Assembly: GCA_018466975.1 (NCBI GenBank)
Contig: CM031561.1
Location: 1,364,001 to 1,428,000 of the forward strand
Direction of reading: 5' to 3'
Origin: Sparassis latifolia
Taxonomy: Eukaryota > Basidiomycota > Agaricomycetes > Polyporales > Sparassidaceae
DNA: 64,000 nucleotides
Shown piece by piece: positions 12,386 to 22,759 of the stretch (the stretch's first letter is position 1; the number at the start of each line of letters is the position of its first letter). The notes beneath the pieces are model-generated. The model saw only the letters and a program-made list of their open reading frames with translations, was not told the DNA's origin and did no database searches. Made by a program: the position numbers and the translations under genes.

Positions 12386-12999
12386 GCTCTGTGGGCGGTG
12401 CTGAGGTGGGTGGTAAATGATGTGAAAAGCGCTACGGTGTGCGCTCGGACTTTGTGAGATGCTTCGTTATTTGGGCTCTGGTTAAGTACCTGCTGTCGTG
12501 TTCTGCTTTCGCTGCTTTGATTCGCTACCTCTCGTTAATAGATATCTGCGCATTGAATCGACTGCCGCAAGCTGTGTCCTGCACAGAATAATTCGGAATG
12601 TTCTGCGTGTCAATCTGCTGGTCACTGGTCTTCTCTCGTGAGCTGTTGCCTTGCGGAACTTGGCTGCTTAATTGCGAGTCTGACCTCGCGTGCATGTCGC
12701 AACTGCGTCAGGAGACAGCGAACGGGGTAACGGAGATCGCCGGGGCGATATTCGCACGTTTCCCCGCATATTGTGACCTCATCGTGGTACCACTCCGGCG
12801 GGGAGCGGCGGGCGCGTGCGCCATCGGGGAGGTCAACACGGAAGAACAAGGTTATTTTCCCGGCCGAGTCCAGGGCGCCGGGGAATTACAGAACGGCAGG
12901 AATAACACGGCGGGCGAGTGGGATGAGAACCGCCTGGAAATGGCTCGAAGCGCAGACGGTCACGCGACTCCATCCTGAACGCCGCCCAGGCCTCTCCGC
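12386..12999. other. Intergenic region upstream of the STF2-like gene
   Basis: I see no gene. Overlapping frames at 12598-12978 lack any family signal or codon pattern. The region holds the 3' flank of the CDC14 gene and distal upstream sequence of the next gene. Confidence 0.4.
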
Positions 13000-13006
13000 T
13001 ATAAAA
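13000..13006 (+). promoter_or_regulatory. TATA box of the STF2-like gene
   Basis: TATAAAA lies 129 bp before the start codon at 13135, preceded by GC-rich sequence and followed by a CA/CT-rich leader. The match and position fit a classical core promoter for a highly or conditionally expressed gene. Confidence 0.6.
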
Positions 13007-13134
13007 CCCCCCGCCGTCGCTACTGCTACGCCCTTCCCCACCCATACACACACACAACTTTTACACACGCCGCACTTCCACCTCCACCGCTACATAATAT
13101 TCTCTCCGTACCCATACATACCCGCACCCAGACT

Positions 13135-13727
13135 ATGACCCGCACCGCCCGTGCCTCCTTTCCCCGCGCGATCCTCAAGGACCGCGCAGAGTCCAAGTCC
13201 GGCATGGACAAGCGCACCCCGAAGAACGGGGCTGGCCCCCACAACTGGGGCGCGCTCGTCGACGAGCGCGAGCTCGAGGACGCCGCGGACATGGACGAGG
13301 AGCTCGAGCACGACGAGTTCGAGCAGACCAGCCGTACGTCCCTCCCGCTCCCTCTTCCTCATCCGCCTGCGCCGCTGACGCCACTCCCGGCAGCTTTGCG
13401 CTCCCCACCGGCTCCCGCGAGCCCCGAGCCCGTCCAGCGCCGGACGCTCTCGCTGAGCGACGCCGACCTGCAGAGCGCGCGGGAGTTCCGCAAGAAGGCT
13501 CTCAGGAGCGAGGGTACGTCCTACTCGTCCTGTGCTCGGGCGCCGCCGATGTGACGAGCTTACAGGCATTGACCTGTCGGCCATCGCCCGCACTTCGTCT
13601 GCCGTCTCCTCGTCCCCAACTCAGACCTTCGCCGCCGACATCGAGGTGAGCCCCGTGCATCGTGCATGCCATGCCCGCCGCTGACTTCTGCATCCCCCGC
13701 CAGTCTTCCGGGATGAAGTCTGTGTAA
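13135..13727 (+). CDS. Small STF2/HABP4-PAI-RBP1-like protein
   Basis: Four exons (13135-13333, 13394-13513, 13566-13645, 13704-13727) give 140 residues. The N-terminus MTRTARASFPRAILKDR and the motif NGAGPHNWGALVDE recall yeast Stf2/Tma10 and the HABP4/PAI-RBP1 family, small basic-acidic proteins linked to ribosomes, stress tolerance or desiccation. An acidic stretch (ELEDAADMDEELEHDEFEQ) and a helix (SLSDADLQSAREFRKKAL) follow; the tail is Ser-rich and the last exon codes only SSGMKSV. A TATA box at 13000 fits inducible expression. The family link rests on two short motifs, so the precise role is uncertain. Confidence 0.75.
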
Positions 13728-14286
13728 TTTAACCCTTGTAATAATTGGTGCACATTGTATATTAGAGAAGCATCCAAGGACGTGAGTAGTTGCATCTTAG
13801 GGGGTACGCATGTAAATCCAAATGTATTTGTACTGTACTCTACCGCGGCAATCGTTTAGGCAAAGCGCAGCAGCGTTTCTCCACTCCCCTTCCGAGCTGC
13901 TGTTACGTGCATATGGTCAGATTCCCGTGTCTTCGATGCAGTCCTCGCAGGTTCGTGTGCTGCTGCTGCGTATCGCGGGCTCGCCCGGGAACTCTGTGCA
14001 ATCGCAATTCTTGGGGATTCCGACTGAATAGCCTACCGACCTCAGTACGACAACACCCTTTGCCGCATTCACACAGATTCGCACACCGAGAACAAAGCAC
14101 ACCCGCAAGACCGCGCTTCCGCGGGCGGATTTAGAACCCAGTGATGCTGATACAATGCTAACTGACAGACACACCATTGTGCTCGTACGAACTTCCGAAG
14201 CCACGCCGAAGACGTCGACACCCACCGTCATCTGACACCTGACGCCGACCCTCGGCGGTGTCAACTGAAGGGGAAGAAAGAAGGCT

Positions 14287-16974
14287 TCACGCCCTCTTCG
14301 CGTTCTCCGACTGCTCGTCTACCGAGTCATCGTCCGCCCTGAGCACGCCCGTGTCCGCATACGAGCGATGCCGCCCCGCCCACGCGACCGCATCGCGCCG
14401 TCCCCTCGTCACGTCCACCCCTACACACCAAAAAAACTCATTCTCAGCTCGCGCACGCACAAACTATAGAAATAGCAGGCATAGAGATAACGTGACGCAC
14501 CGAACCAGATGACGAGGCTCGCGGCGGCACACAGCGCGAAGAGGAACGGGAAGCCCTTCCAGTTGTCGCCCGTGTCGTCGATGATGGCCTGGACCACGTT
14601 CGGGCCGATCATCGACGACGCGCGGTTCGACAGCCCGAATAGCCCGAAGAACTGCCAGCCGTCGTAGATCATCAGTAACCGTAGGGCGCAGGCGCACGCG
14701 GTGTAAACCGGGCGCACCATGTTGTCGAACCCAGGCGGCGTGAGCTCCGCCATCATCGTCTGCGAGAACGCGTAGTACGGCGCCTGGAAGAGGCCGGAGA
14801 TGACGTTGTACGCCCTGTGTCACGGTCTGCCGTGAGCAGCATCGTACACAGGCGGACAGGATACGCACCAAAATTCCCAGACGTTGTGGAAACTAATGAA
14901 GGTATTCAGACGTTCACATTCAGACACGGAGAGGGGATCGGGGGAAAGAAAACGCGTACCCAAACCGCGTCGACCAGATTCCGACCATGCCCCAGAGCGG
15001 GATCAAGATCGTCGCAATATTGGTGACCATGAACTGCCAAGGGGTGTTGTCTTCAGGACGCGCGCGACCGCCACGCACACACACGCACCATGTTCTTCGT
15101 GCTGATTTTCCAATACTTCTGGATGTACCAAAACCCGAGCGTGCTGTGCCCCAGGTCAACGGCTAGCTTCTAACCATCATATCTGTGCGCACCTGATGGT
15201 GGACGTGACGGCCTGTGAGAGCCCGAGGTACGTGTTGTACAGGAACGAGAACTGGAACTTGTCGTTCTGGCAGACCAACACGAGCGTGCCCGACGTGTTC
15301 ATGCCCTACGATATGCGCGGCGAGGCGCCCAAGCACGGCGCGTAAGCTGAGCTCAGCACGCGCAGAGGCGGGTGGAGGGGGGACGTACGTCGGCGAGCAG
15401 GAAAAACGCAAAGAGATACACGAAGGTGTATGGCAGCTTCTTGTATTGCCGGATCGCCACCCAGATCTAGTGTGCGGAAGGGCGGGAAAAACACCGCGTT
15501 AGGCGGCGTTCGCAATGGTAGGACATCGAGATAAACGTACCTGCTTCCACCCCACCGTGAGGTAGTGCTCGCCCTTCGGCAACGCCGGGCCGGGTCGGGG
15601 TTCTTGGAAGATGACTGGTGGTGTTTCACTATCTAATATTCACAGCAAGTGCAGAAGGAGGGGCTTACACCACCAGATGCCTGTAATAACCCAGTACGCG
15701 TTCGTCCTGAGAGGTGTGGTCAGATTATAATTAATCCTCAAGTATAAGGAGCACTGACAGAACAAGTACATAGTTATCCACCTTCGGGTTGTTCGCCTGT
15801 GGGAGCAGGAGCGACAGGTTGAGCGCGAGGGTGACAATATACCCCAAATTGCTGTGCATCTGTATGTCCAGCGCATTCATCGTCAGCATCATTCAGAGGT
15901 AAAGAGCAGGGCAGGGATCTGTACGGTGCTGATGTTGCTGATCCTGTTCTTCTCGAGGCTCTCCTCGACCTCGTACTCCGCCGCAGGGATCTCACCCGCC
16001 TCGTAACGCTCGCGCAGTGCTCGCGAGTGCGGCGTGTTGCGCGCGAGCCGTGGAAAGACCGCGGCGTAGAAGACGAGGGTTGCGCCATACGTGACGAAGC
16101 CGACCACGTACAGCGCCATCGCTGCACCCCACCGGGACGGTGCTGTGCAATTGAACGCGAGCAGTCAGCACCGAGGAGACGATGAGTGGAAGGCTGGGGG
16201 ACGTAACGTACATATGAGCGCCATGCTGGCGAACTGCGCGGCCCAGCAGATGACGGTGACCACGAAGAGGAGCCACCGCCCGAACGTGCCGTAGTCCGCC
16301 GCAGACCCGATCGTCGTGAATATCGCAGTCATGACCTGTGCGGTGACGGTTCAGGGCTGCGGGTGAAAATAATGGAGGGCGCAGACGCACGGCGAAGCTG
16401 ACGCCGTTGGCGACGAGGACGACGGAGCTGACAGACTTGGTGCCGCTGCCCCAGGGGAGGACGCATCGGCCGGAGGCATCTGGTGCAGTGCAGGATGAGC
16501 CGGGGCCATTGACAGGGTCGTAGCCGGCGGAGGTTGCGAGAGACTGGAAGAGGGTCATGGAAGAACCTGTTGTGACATGAGCATTAACGGGTTTTCGACT
16601 CGACTGGAGGCAGGAGGTCACATACTGAGCGGACCGACGCCCTGCAGTAACAAATAAGCGCGAGATCACACTGGATGGAGTCAGATTCACGCACGTTATC
16701 TCCGTTGTAATACACTTGGTAGTCGATGAGTACGTGCGAGAGCGCTTGAAGGGGAGCACGTACTGTAGTAACTCCAGAGTTCCTATCACAGAAGAGACGG
16801 TCATATCGCATCCATAGACGGTTTTCTGGCGAAGTCTCGTACCTTCCTGGTGACCAGCGGTTCCTCCCTTCTCAGCGGCGCGACGACGATCGTGTCGACT
16901 TGTGACGAGCCCTTCTCCGCAGGAGCAGCATCCACGATCTCCGCGTCTTCGTCGACCGAAGGATGCTGGGACAT
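14287..16974 (-). CDS. ATG22: Atg22-like vacuolar amino-acid effluxer, copy A
   Basis: Atg22 is a vacuolar membrane protein of the MFS type that exports amino acids released by autophagy. Eighteen exons join without frame break into 553 residues: 16843-16974, 16764-16782, 16695-16714, 16626-16641, 16391-16566, 16212-16335, 15925-16142, 15759-15859, 15669-15706, 15541-15632, 15389-15466, 15193-15305, 15089-15143, 14960-15033, 14869-14892, 14718-14814, 14501-14651 and 14287-14420. About ten to twelve hydrophobic helices are visible, with family blocks such as WGAAMALYVVGFVTYGATL, FSQTMMAELTPPGFDN and FFGLFGLSNRASSMIGPNV. Three successive exons are only 19, 20 and 16 nt, and the intron 15633-15668 is just 36 nt. 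The soluble tail is acidic (RADDDSVDEQSEN). The start at 16974 agrees with copy B. Confidence 0.9.
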
Positions 16975-17566
16975 GGCGTCTGGAAAAGCTTGCTCGATGG
17001 GCAGAAAGCACGGGCATGTCGTGCGATGGGAATATAAAGGCTGCGACTTATCTTCTGGGAGGTCGATATCCACTCCATTTCCGAGCTGCTGCTTAGTACA
17101 TGCATAGGCATATGGTCAGGTTATCGTGTCTTCGATGCAGGACTTGCGTTCTGTCAGTTGGACAAGGTTCGTGTGCTTCTGCAATTGCGTGTCGCGGGCC
17201 CGCCTGGGTGGGAAGTCCGTGCAATTGTGTGCAATCATGGGGTGCCCCGAAGCGCGCTGCCGCTTGGGGGATCTCAGTACGACAACCCCTTCGCCGCATT
17301 CGCACACCGAGCACAAAGGACGCACACCAAGAACAAACCAAACGCACCTGCAGACTGTAACGACCAACACACAACCCGAACGAGCATGGCGTTAGAGCGC
17401 GAAGCCGCAGCAGATATAGACCCAGTGATACCGATACAACGCTAATCTGACAGACATACCGAACCGAAGCCACACCGAAGACGTCGACACCCACCGTCAT
17501 CTGACACCTGACGCCGACCCTCGGCGGCGCCAACAAAAGGACTGAACGAAGGGCAGAAACACGGCT

Positions 17567-20242
17567 TCACGCCCTCTTCGTGTTCTCCGACTGCTCGTCG
17601 ACGGAGTCATCGTCCGCCCTGAGCACGCCCGTGTCCGCATACGAGCGATGCCGCCCCGCCCACGCCACCGCATCGTGCCGTCCCCTCGTCACATCTACCC
17701 CTACAGACCAAAAAATGCCCATTGTCAGCGCTCGCACACAAAAAAACCTGGAACAGCAGGCCGAGAGATGTAACGGGAGACACACCGAACCAGATGACAA
17801 GGCTCGCGGCGGCGCACAGCGCGAAGAGGAACGGGAAGCCCTTCCAGTTGTCGCCCGTGTCGTCGATGATGGCCTGGACCACGTTCGGGCCGATCATCGA
17901 CGACGCGCGGTTCGACAGCCCGAACAGCCCGAAGAACTGCCCGCCGTAGATCAGTATCGTAGGGTGCGCGTGCACGCCGTGTAACCGGGCGCACCATGTT
18001 GTCGAACCCGGGCGGCGTGAGCTCCGCCATCATCGTCTGCGAGAACGCGTAGTACGGCGCCTGGAAGAGGCCGAAGACGACGTTGTATGCCCTGTCATCG
18101 TCGGGAGCTGCCCGTGAGCAGCCTCGCACGCAGGCATACTGGGCACGCACCAGAACTCCCAGACATTGTGGAACCTGCGAAGGTCACCGCTCGCGTTCAG
18201 ACACGGAAGGGGGAGATCACGAGGAAGAAAACGCGCACCCAAACCGCGTCGTCCAGATCCCGATCATGCCCCAGAGCGGGATCAAGATCGTCACCACATT
18301 GGTGACGACAAACTGCCGAGGGGCGTCATCTTCAGGACGCGCGCGACCGCCACGCACACGCACGCACCATCTTCTTCGTGCTGATTTTCCAGTACTTCTG
18401 GATGTACCAGAACCCGAGCGTGCTGCATCCCGAGTCAACCACCAACTATTAAGCATAATATCTGCACGTACCTGATGGTGGACGTGACGGCCTGCGAGAG
18501 CCCGAGGTACGTGTTGTACAGGAACGAGAACTGGAACTTGTCGTTCTGGCATATCGACACGAGGGTGCCCGTCGTGTTCAGGCCCTGCGATATCCACGGC
18601 AGGCGCGGCGCGTAAGCTGAGCTCCACAAGCGCAGAAACAGGCAAGGGGAAACGCACGTCGGCGAGCAGGAAGTACGCGACGAGGTACACGAATGTGTAC
18701 GGCAGCTTCTTGTATTGCCGGATCGCCACCCAGATCTAGCGAGTACAAGGGCGGGAAGAACACCGCGTGAGGCGGGGTCCACAATGGGAGGGCGTCGAGA
18801 CCGACGTACTTGCTTCCACCCTACAGTGAGGTAGTGCTCACCCTTCGGCAGCGACGGACCTGGCCGGGGCTCTTGAAAAATGACTGGTGGCATTTCAGTA
18901 TCTAATATTCACAGCAAGTGCAAGTGGAGGGGCTTACACCACCAGATGCCAGTAATAACCCAGTATGCATTGGTCCTGTGAAGTGTGGTCAGATTATAAT
19001 GAATCCTCGAGTATAAGGAGCGAGAGCATGCGGCACTGACAGAACAAGCACGTAGTTGTCCACCTTCGGGTTGTTCGCCTGCGGGAGCAGGAGCGACAGG
19101 TTGAGCGCGAGGGTAATGATATACCCCACATTGCTGTGCATCTGCGCATCCAATGCATCCGTCGTCAGCATCGGCAAGGGAAAGGGATTACAGAAGGGAC
19201 ACGCACGGTGCTGATATTGCTGATCCTGTTCTTCTCGAGACTCTCCTCGATCTCGTACTCGGCTGCGGGGATCTCGCCCGCCTCGAAGCGCTCGCGCAGT
19301 GCACGCGAGTGCGGCGTGTTGCGCGCGAGCCGAGGGAAGACCGCGGCGTAGAAGACGAGGGTTGCGCCATACGTGACGAAGCCGACCACGTACAGCGCCA
19401 TCGCTGCGCCCCACCGGGACGGTGCTGTGCAATTGAACACGAGCAGTCAGCACCGAGGAGACGATGAGTAGAAGGGTGGGGGAAGGTGACGCACATGTGA
19501 GCGCCATGCTGGCGAACTGGGCGGCCCAGCAGATGACGGTGACCACGAAGAGGAGCCACCGCCCGAACGTGCCGTAGTCCGCCGCAGACCCGATCGTCGT
19601 GAATATCGCAGTCATGACCTGTGTGGTGACGGTTCAGGGCTGCGGGTGAAAAATAATGGAGGGCGCAGACGCACGGCGAAGCTGACGCCGTTGGCGACGA
19701 GGACGACGGAGCTGACGGACTTGGTGCCGCTGCCCCAGGGAAGGACGCATCGGCCGGAGGCATCTGGTGCAGTGCAGGACGAGCCGGGGCCACTGGCAGG
19801 GTCGTAGCCGGCGGAGGTTGCGAGAGACTGGAAGAGGGTCATGGAGTAGCCTGTTGCGAGATGAGCATTTCAGACTTGACTTGGGGTAGCAGGTCGCATA
19901 CCGAGCGGACCGACGCCCTGCAATAAAAGATGAGCGCGAGATTACTCTGGATGGGGTCCGATTCACGCACATTGTCTCCGTTGTAGTACACTTGGTAGTC
20001 GATGAGCACCTGCCAGCGTTGTGAGGGGAGCACGTACAGTAATAGCTCCAGAGTTCCTATCACACGTAGGTTGATATCGCATTCGCAGACTGTTTCCGCG
20101 GACGTCTCGTACCTTTCTAGTCACCAGCGGTTCCTCTCCTCAGCGGCGCGATCGCAACCGCGTTAACTTCCGCGTCAAGAGACAAACCCTTGGCAGCATC
20201 TACGATCTTCGCGTCTTCGTCGACTGAAGGGCGCTGGGACAT
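17567..20242 (-). pseudogene. Atg22-like copy B with 2-nt frameshift in exon 1
   Basis: This is the second unit of the duplication. Exons corresponding to all 18 of copy A can be traced with the same phases, and exons 2-18 look intact, including DKFQFSFLYNTYLGLSQ and FFGLFGLSNRASSMIG. Exon 1 (20113-20242) is 130 nt instead of 132: two bases are missing just before the codons for EPLVTRK, near 20135. The frame from the start codon therefore hits TAG before the first splice site, and an in-frame TGA blocks any other upstream start. If the base call is right, no full-length protein is made from this start. The good state of the other exons suggests recent loss, or a sequencing error in a CTC-rich run. 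Confidence 0.75.
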
Positions 20243-20574
20243 GGCAGCTGGAAGAACTTGCTCGACGGGCAGAAAGGGCCGGCATGTCGTATGATGGGAT
20301 ATAAAGGCTGCGACTTATCTTTTGGGAGGTCGATAGGCTGATAGAAGCATGTGCGATGGGGGAACGCGCACTGGACGCGTCAGGGAAGCGGTATCCTGGG
20401 TCGCGAGGGGTGCACGGAGGGCGAGCGTGACGGTGTGACCCACGCGTCTGCGTCGATTCCCACGAGCTGGAACACGTGTTCACCGCGCGACCTCTCTCCC
20501 TCTCCCTGCAACAACTTCTCTCCGCGACACCTCTCTCTCTCCTCCTGCGACACCCCCTCTCATCCTGCACGACG
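20243..20574. promoter_or_regulatory. Divergent upstream region with pyrimidine-rich tract
   Basis: This stretch separates the start of ATG22 copy B (minus strand) from the AT-hook gene (plus strand). ATATAAAGG near 20302 serves copy B, as in copy A. The last 80 bp before 20575 are almost all C and T, a common core-promoter feature of highly transcribed fungal genes. Confidence 0.5.
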
Positions 20575-22052
20575 ATGGTCTTTGGTTTCTTGAAGAAAGC
20601 GGGCTTTGTGAGGCCCGAGACGATCCCGCTGCCGCGTTCTGCGTCGAGCCAGCGCGACGGGCCAGTCCAACTGCGCACGCCTTCTCCCTCGGCAGACTCT
20701 GCGCACGGCCCGCCGCTCTCTCGCTCGCCCTCTACTCGCGTCTCTCGCGACGACTCTCGTCGGTTCTCCCCCGTCCGGCCCCGCGCACCGCTGAAGCCAT
20801 GCCCCCACCCGCACCCCCACCCGCGCCAGAGCCAGAGCCCACCGCAGAGTCCCTCTCAGCCCTCATCGCGTCAATCCCCGCCAAGACCCTGCACGCCTAC
20901 GTCCTCGCCCGCCTCCCCGCCGCCCCCGCCCCGCGCTCCCCGTCCTCCACGCCTTCTTCGCCCACCTCGCCCCGCCCCCGCGCCTCCACTGCGTCCGCTG
21001 CCACAAGGACTACGTCGACGTCGAAAACGACGACCGCAGCTGCCTCGTCGCCCACGACGACGAGAGCGCCGAGGTCGAGCGCGTCGGCCGCACCGCCAAC
21101 CGCGACCGCAGGCCCGCAGGCGACCCCGGCTCCACCTACGAGACCCTCTGGGGCTGCTGCGGCAAGACCGTCGAGGGCGACGGCGACCAGGGCCCCCCCG
21201 ACGGCTGGTGCTACGAGGGGAAACACACGGTACGCTGCTGCGTTTTACTTTACGCCTCTCTGCGCGCCGTGCTTAGTGAACGTGCAGACAGACGCGAAGC
21301 GCGCCCGTTTCCGCGCGGACTCTACGCCGTATAACGACAAGCTCGTTTCGTGTCTCCACCTCGACTGCCATGGCATCCGCAACCAGCTGCCCCGCACGTC
21401 GGCGCGTAAACGCGCGAGGAACCCGAACCTGGTGGAGCCCGACTCGGACGAAGACGCGAGCGAGGGCGAGGCGGACAGCGGCGTTGAAGAGATCGTGGGC
21501 AAGGGCAAGAGCAAGATTAAAGAAAAGAAAAAGGACTCGAAGCCGGAGCAGCAGCAGCCGCCGGTCGTAGACATGGTCCAGGTCGACGAGGAAAGCGCCA
21601 GTCAGGCGGGGAGCGTCCGCAAGGTCAATCGCAGCAAGGCAAAGACCACGTCTGTCTCTGCACCGCCGGCTAAACGCCGCGGAAGACCGCCCAAGGCCAA
21701 GGCTGGCTCCCAGGACACGGACGTCGCCGAGACCGACGACGCGGTGTCAGCCCCCCCGACGAAGCGGCGGGGCCGCCAGCCGAAGAGCAAAGAGTACATT
21801 GAGGACTCTGACGCCGAGCTCGGAGACGCGAACCAGCCCGAGTCCATCTCGCGCGCTGGGCCGCGGACGCGCTCCATCAGTCGCACCCGCGTCTCTGGGT
21901 CTACGAAGAATCCCGTGAAGGTGGCGGCGGAGAGCGGGCTGCGTGGTACGAAGGCTAACTCGCGAGTGCGGAAGACGAAGGCGGTAGAGGGCGATGTGGA
22001 CGGGCTGGCAGAGGACGACCAGCCGAAGAAGAAGCGCAAGGTCGCTTCGTGA
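20575..22052 (+). CDS. Cysteine-rich AT-hook nuclear protein (two frame breaks)
   Basis: I recognise the layout but not a named gene. The N-terminus MVFGFLKKAGFVRPETIPLP starts at 20575. Two one-base shifts (between about 20785 and 20800, and near 20930) are needed to reach the cysteine-rich part LHCVRCHKDYVDVENDDRSC followed by LWGCCGKTVEGDGDQ and PDGWCYEGKHT, which looks like a zinc-binding module. A GT-AG intron (21230-21287) leads to TDAKRARFRADSTPYNDKLV, then acidic and lysine-rich sequence, and two AT-hook cores (KRRGRPPKAK and KRRGRQPKSK) that would bind the minor groove of AT-rich DNA. The tail KKKRKV resembles a classic nuclear localisation signal. The shifts fall in GC-rich runs and may be sequencing errors. 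Confidence 0.7.
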
Positions 22053-22759
22053 ACGCCAACCGCTGAATCTGTATCGCGCCAACGCTGGTCTGTCGTGCCC
22101 CAAAACTGTCTTCAAGGATTGCCACCCGCATGGTATGTCGCTTTCTTCATTTCGCCTTTGCGGACGCTCATTCTTCTGTGCCGGTGCAAGATTTTAGCTA
22201 TATATATACCGATACCTATGCACATATTTCCCGGTCTCTGCACGGGCACTGGTCGGATTGACGATTGTAGCACTACGTAGACTGACCGTATTTATTCTAT
22301 CACTAACGAGCGCGCTTGTACGCTTACTCGATCGTGTCGTGTACTTGCTTGATCACACTCAACGTCTCGGTTCATCCCTTTGACATTACAACCTCACCAC
22401 CACCGACCAACGCAGTACTCATAAGACACCGCTGCTTTATGGCGGCACAGACCACATCCTTCCTAGATAGACCCCTTACCAGTGCGTATTTTAGGATACG
22501 TTTGTGACTGTTCCTCGGCGCACTTGCTCGCCTGCTTGCAGTATAATTACACAGGTTCCATCATCATCACGGTTCATGACATGGCTAGCCTGGGCTGGTG
22601 GATGGCAACGTTCGCGGTGCGCTTAAAGCTGGCGTGTTGAATTAGCCGTGTTGGGAGGGCACGCCGCTCGAGAAGCCATCTTTATAAACACCTCGCATCT
22701 CTAATCCTCCTTTGTTCTCTTCCAAACTAACAGATCGACCACCATCCACGGCACCATCA
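22053..22759. other. Intergenic region between AT-hook and Arb1-like genes
   Basis: I see no gene. It contains the 3' flank of the AT-hook gene and the promoter of the Arb1-like gene, whose start codon at 22760 closes the stretch. Confidence 0.4.

Larger units (their letters stand above)
13885..20338. repeat. Head-to-tail duplication of a 3.2-kb unit carrying ATG22-like genes
   Basis: Two consecutive units, about 13885-17074 and 17075-20338, align along their whole length. Both begin with TTCCGAGCTGCTG, share downstream sequence around GTGTCTTCGATGCAG, carry the same 18-exon gene on the minus strand, and end in the same upstream region with ATATAAAGG about 60 bp before the start codon and GAGGTCGAT at the edge. 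Exons are more alike than introns. The junction near 17070-17075 is therefore the duplication breakpoint. Confidence 0.9.

Noticed and set aside
15992..17017. 341-codon minus-strand frame over ATG22 copy A
   Set aside because: It runs through several introns in a frame different from the spliced transporter.
20799..21287. Long open frame beginning MPPPAPPPAPEPEP as the true gene product
   Set aside because: Its middle part is Ser/Thr/Ala-rich nonsense typical of a shifted GC-rich frame, while another frame there gives the cysteine-rich module that joins the downstream exon correctly.
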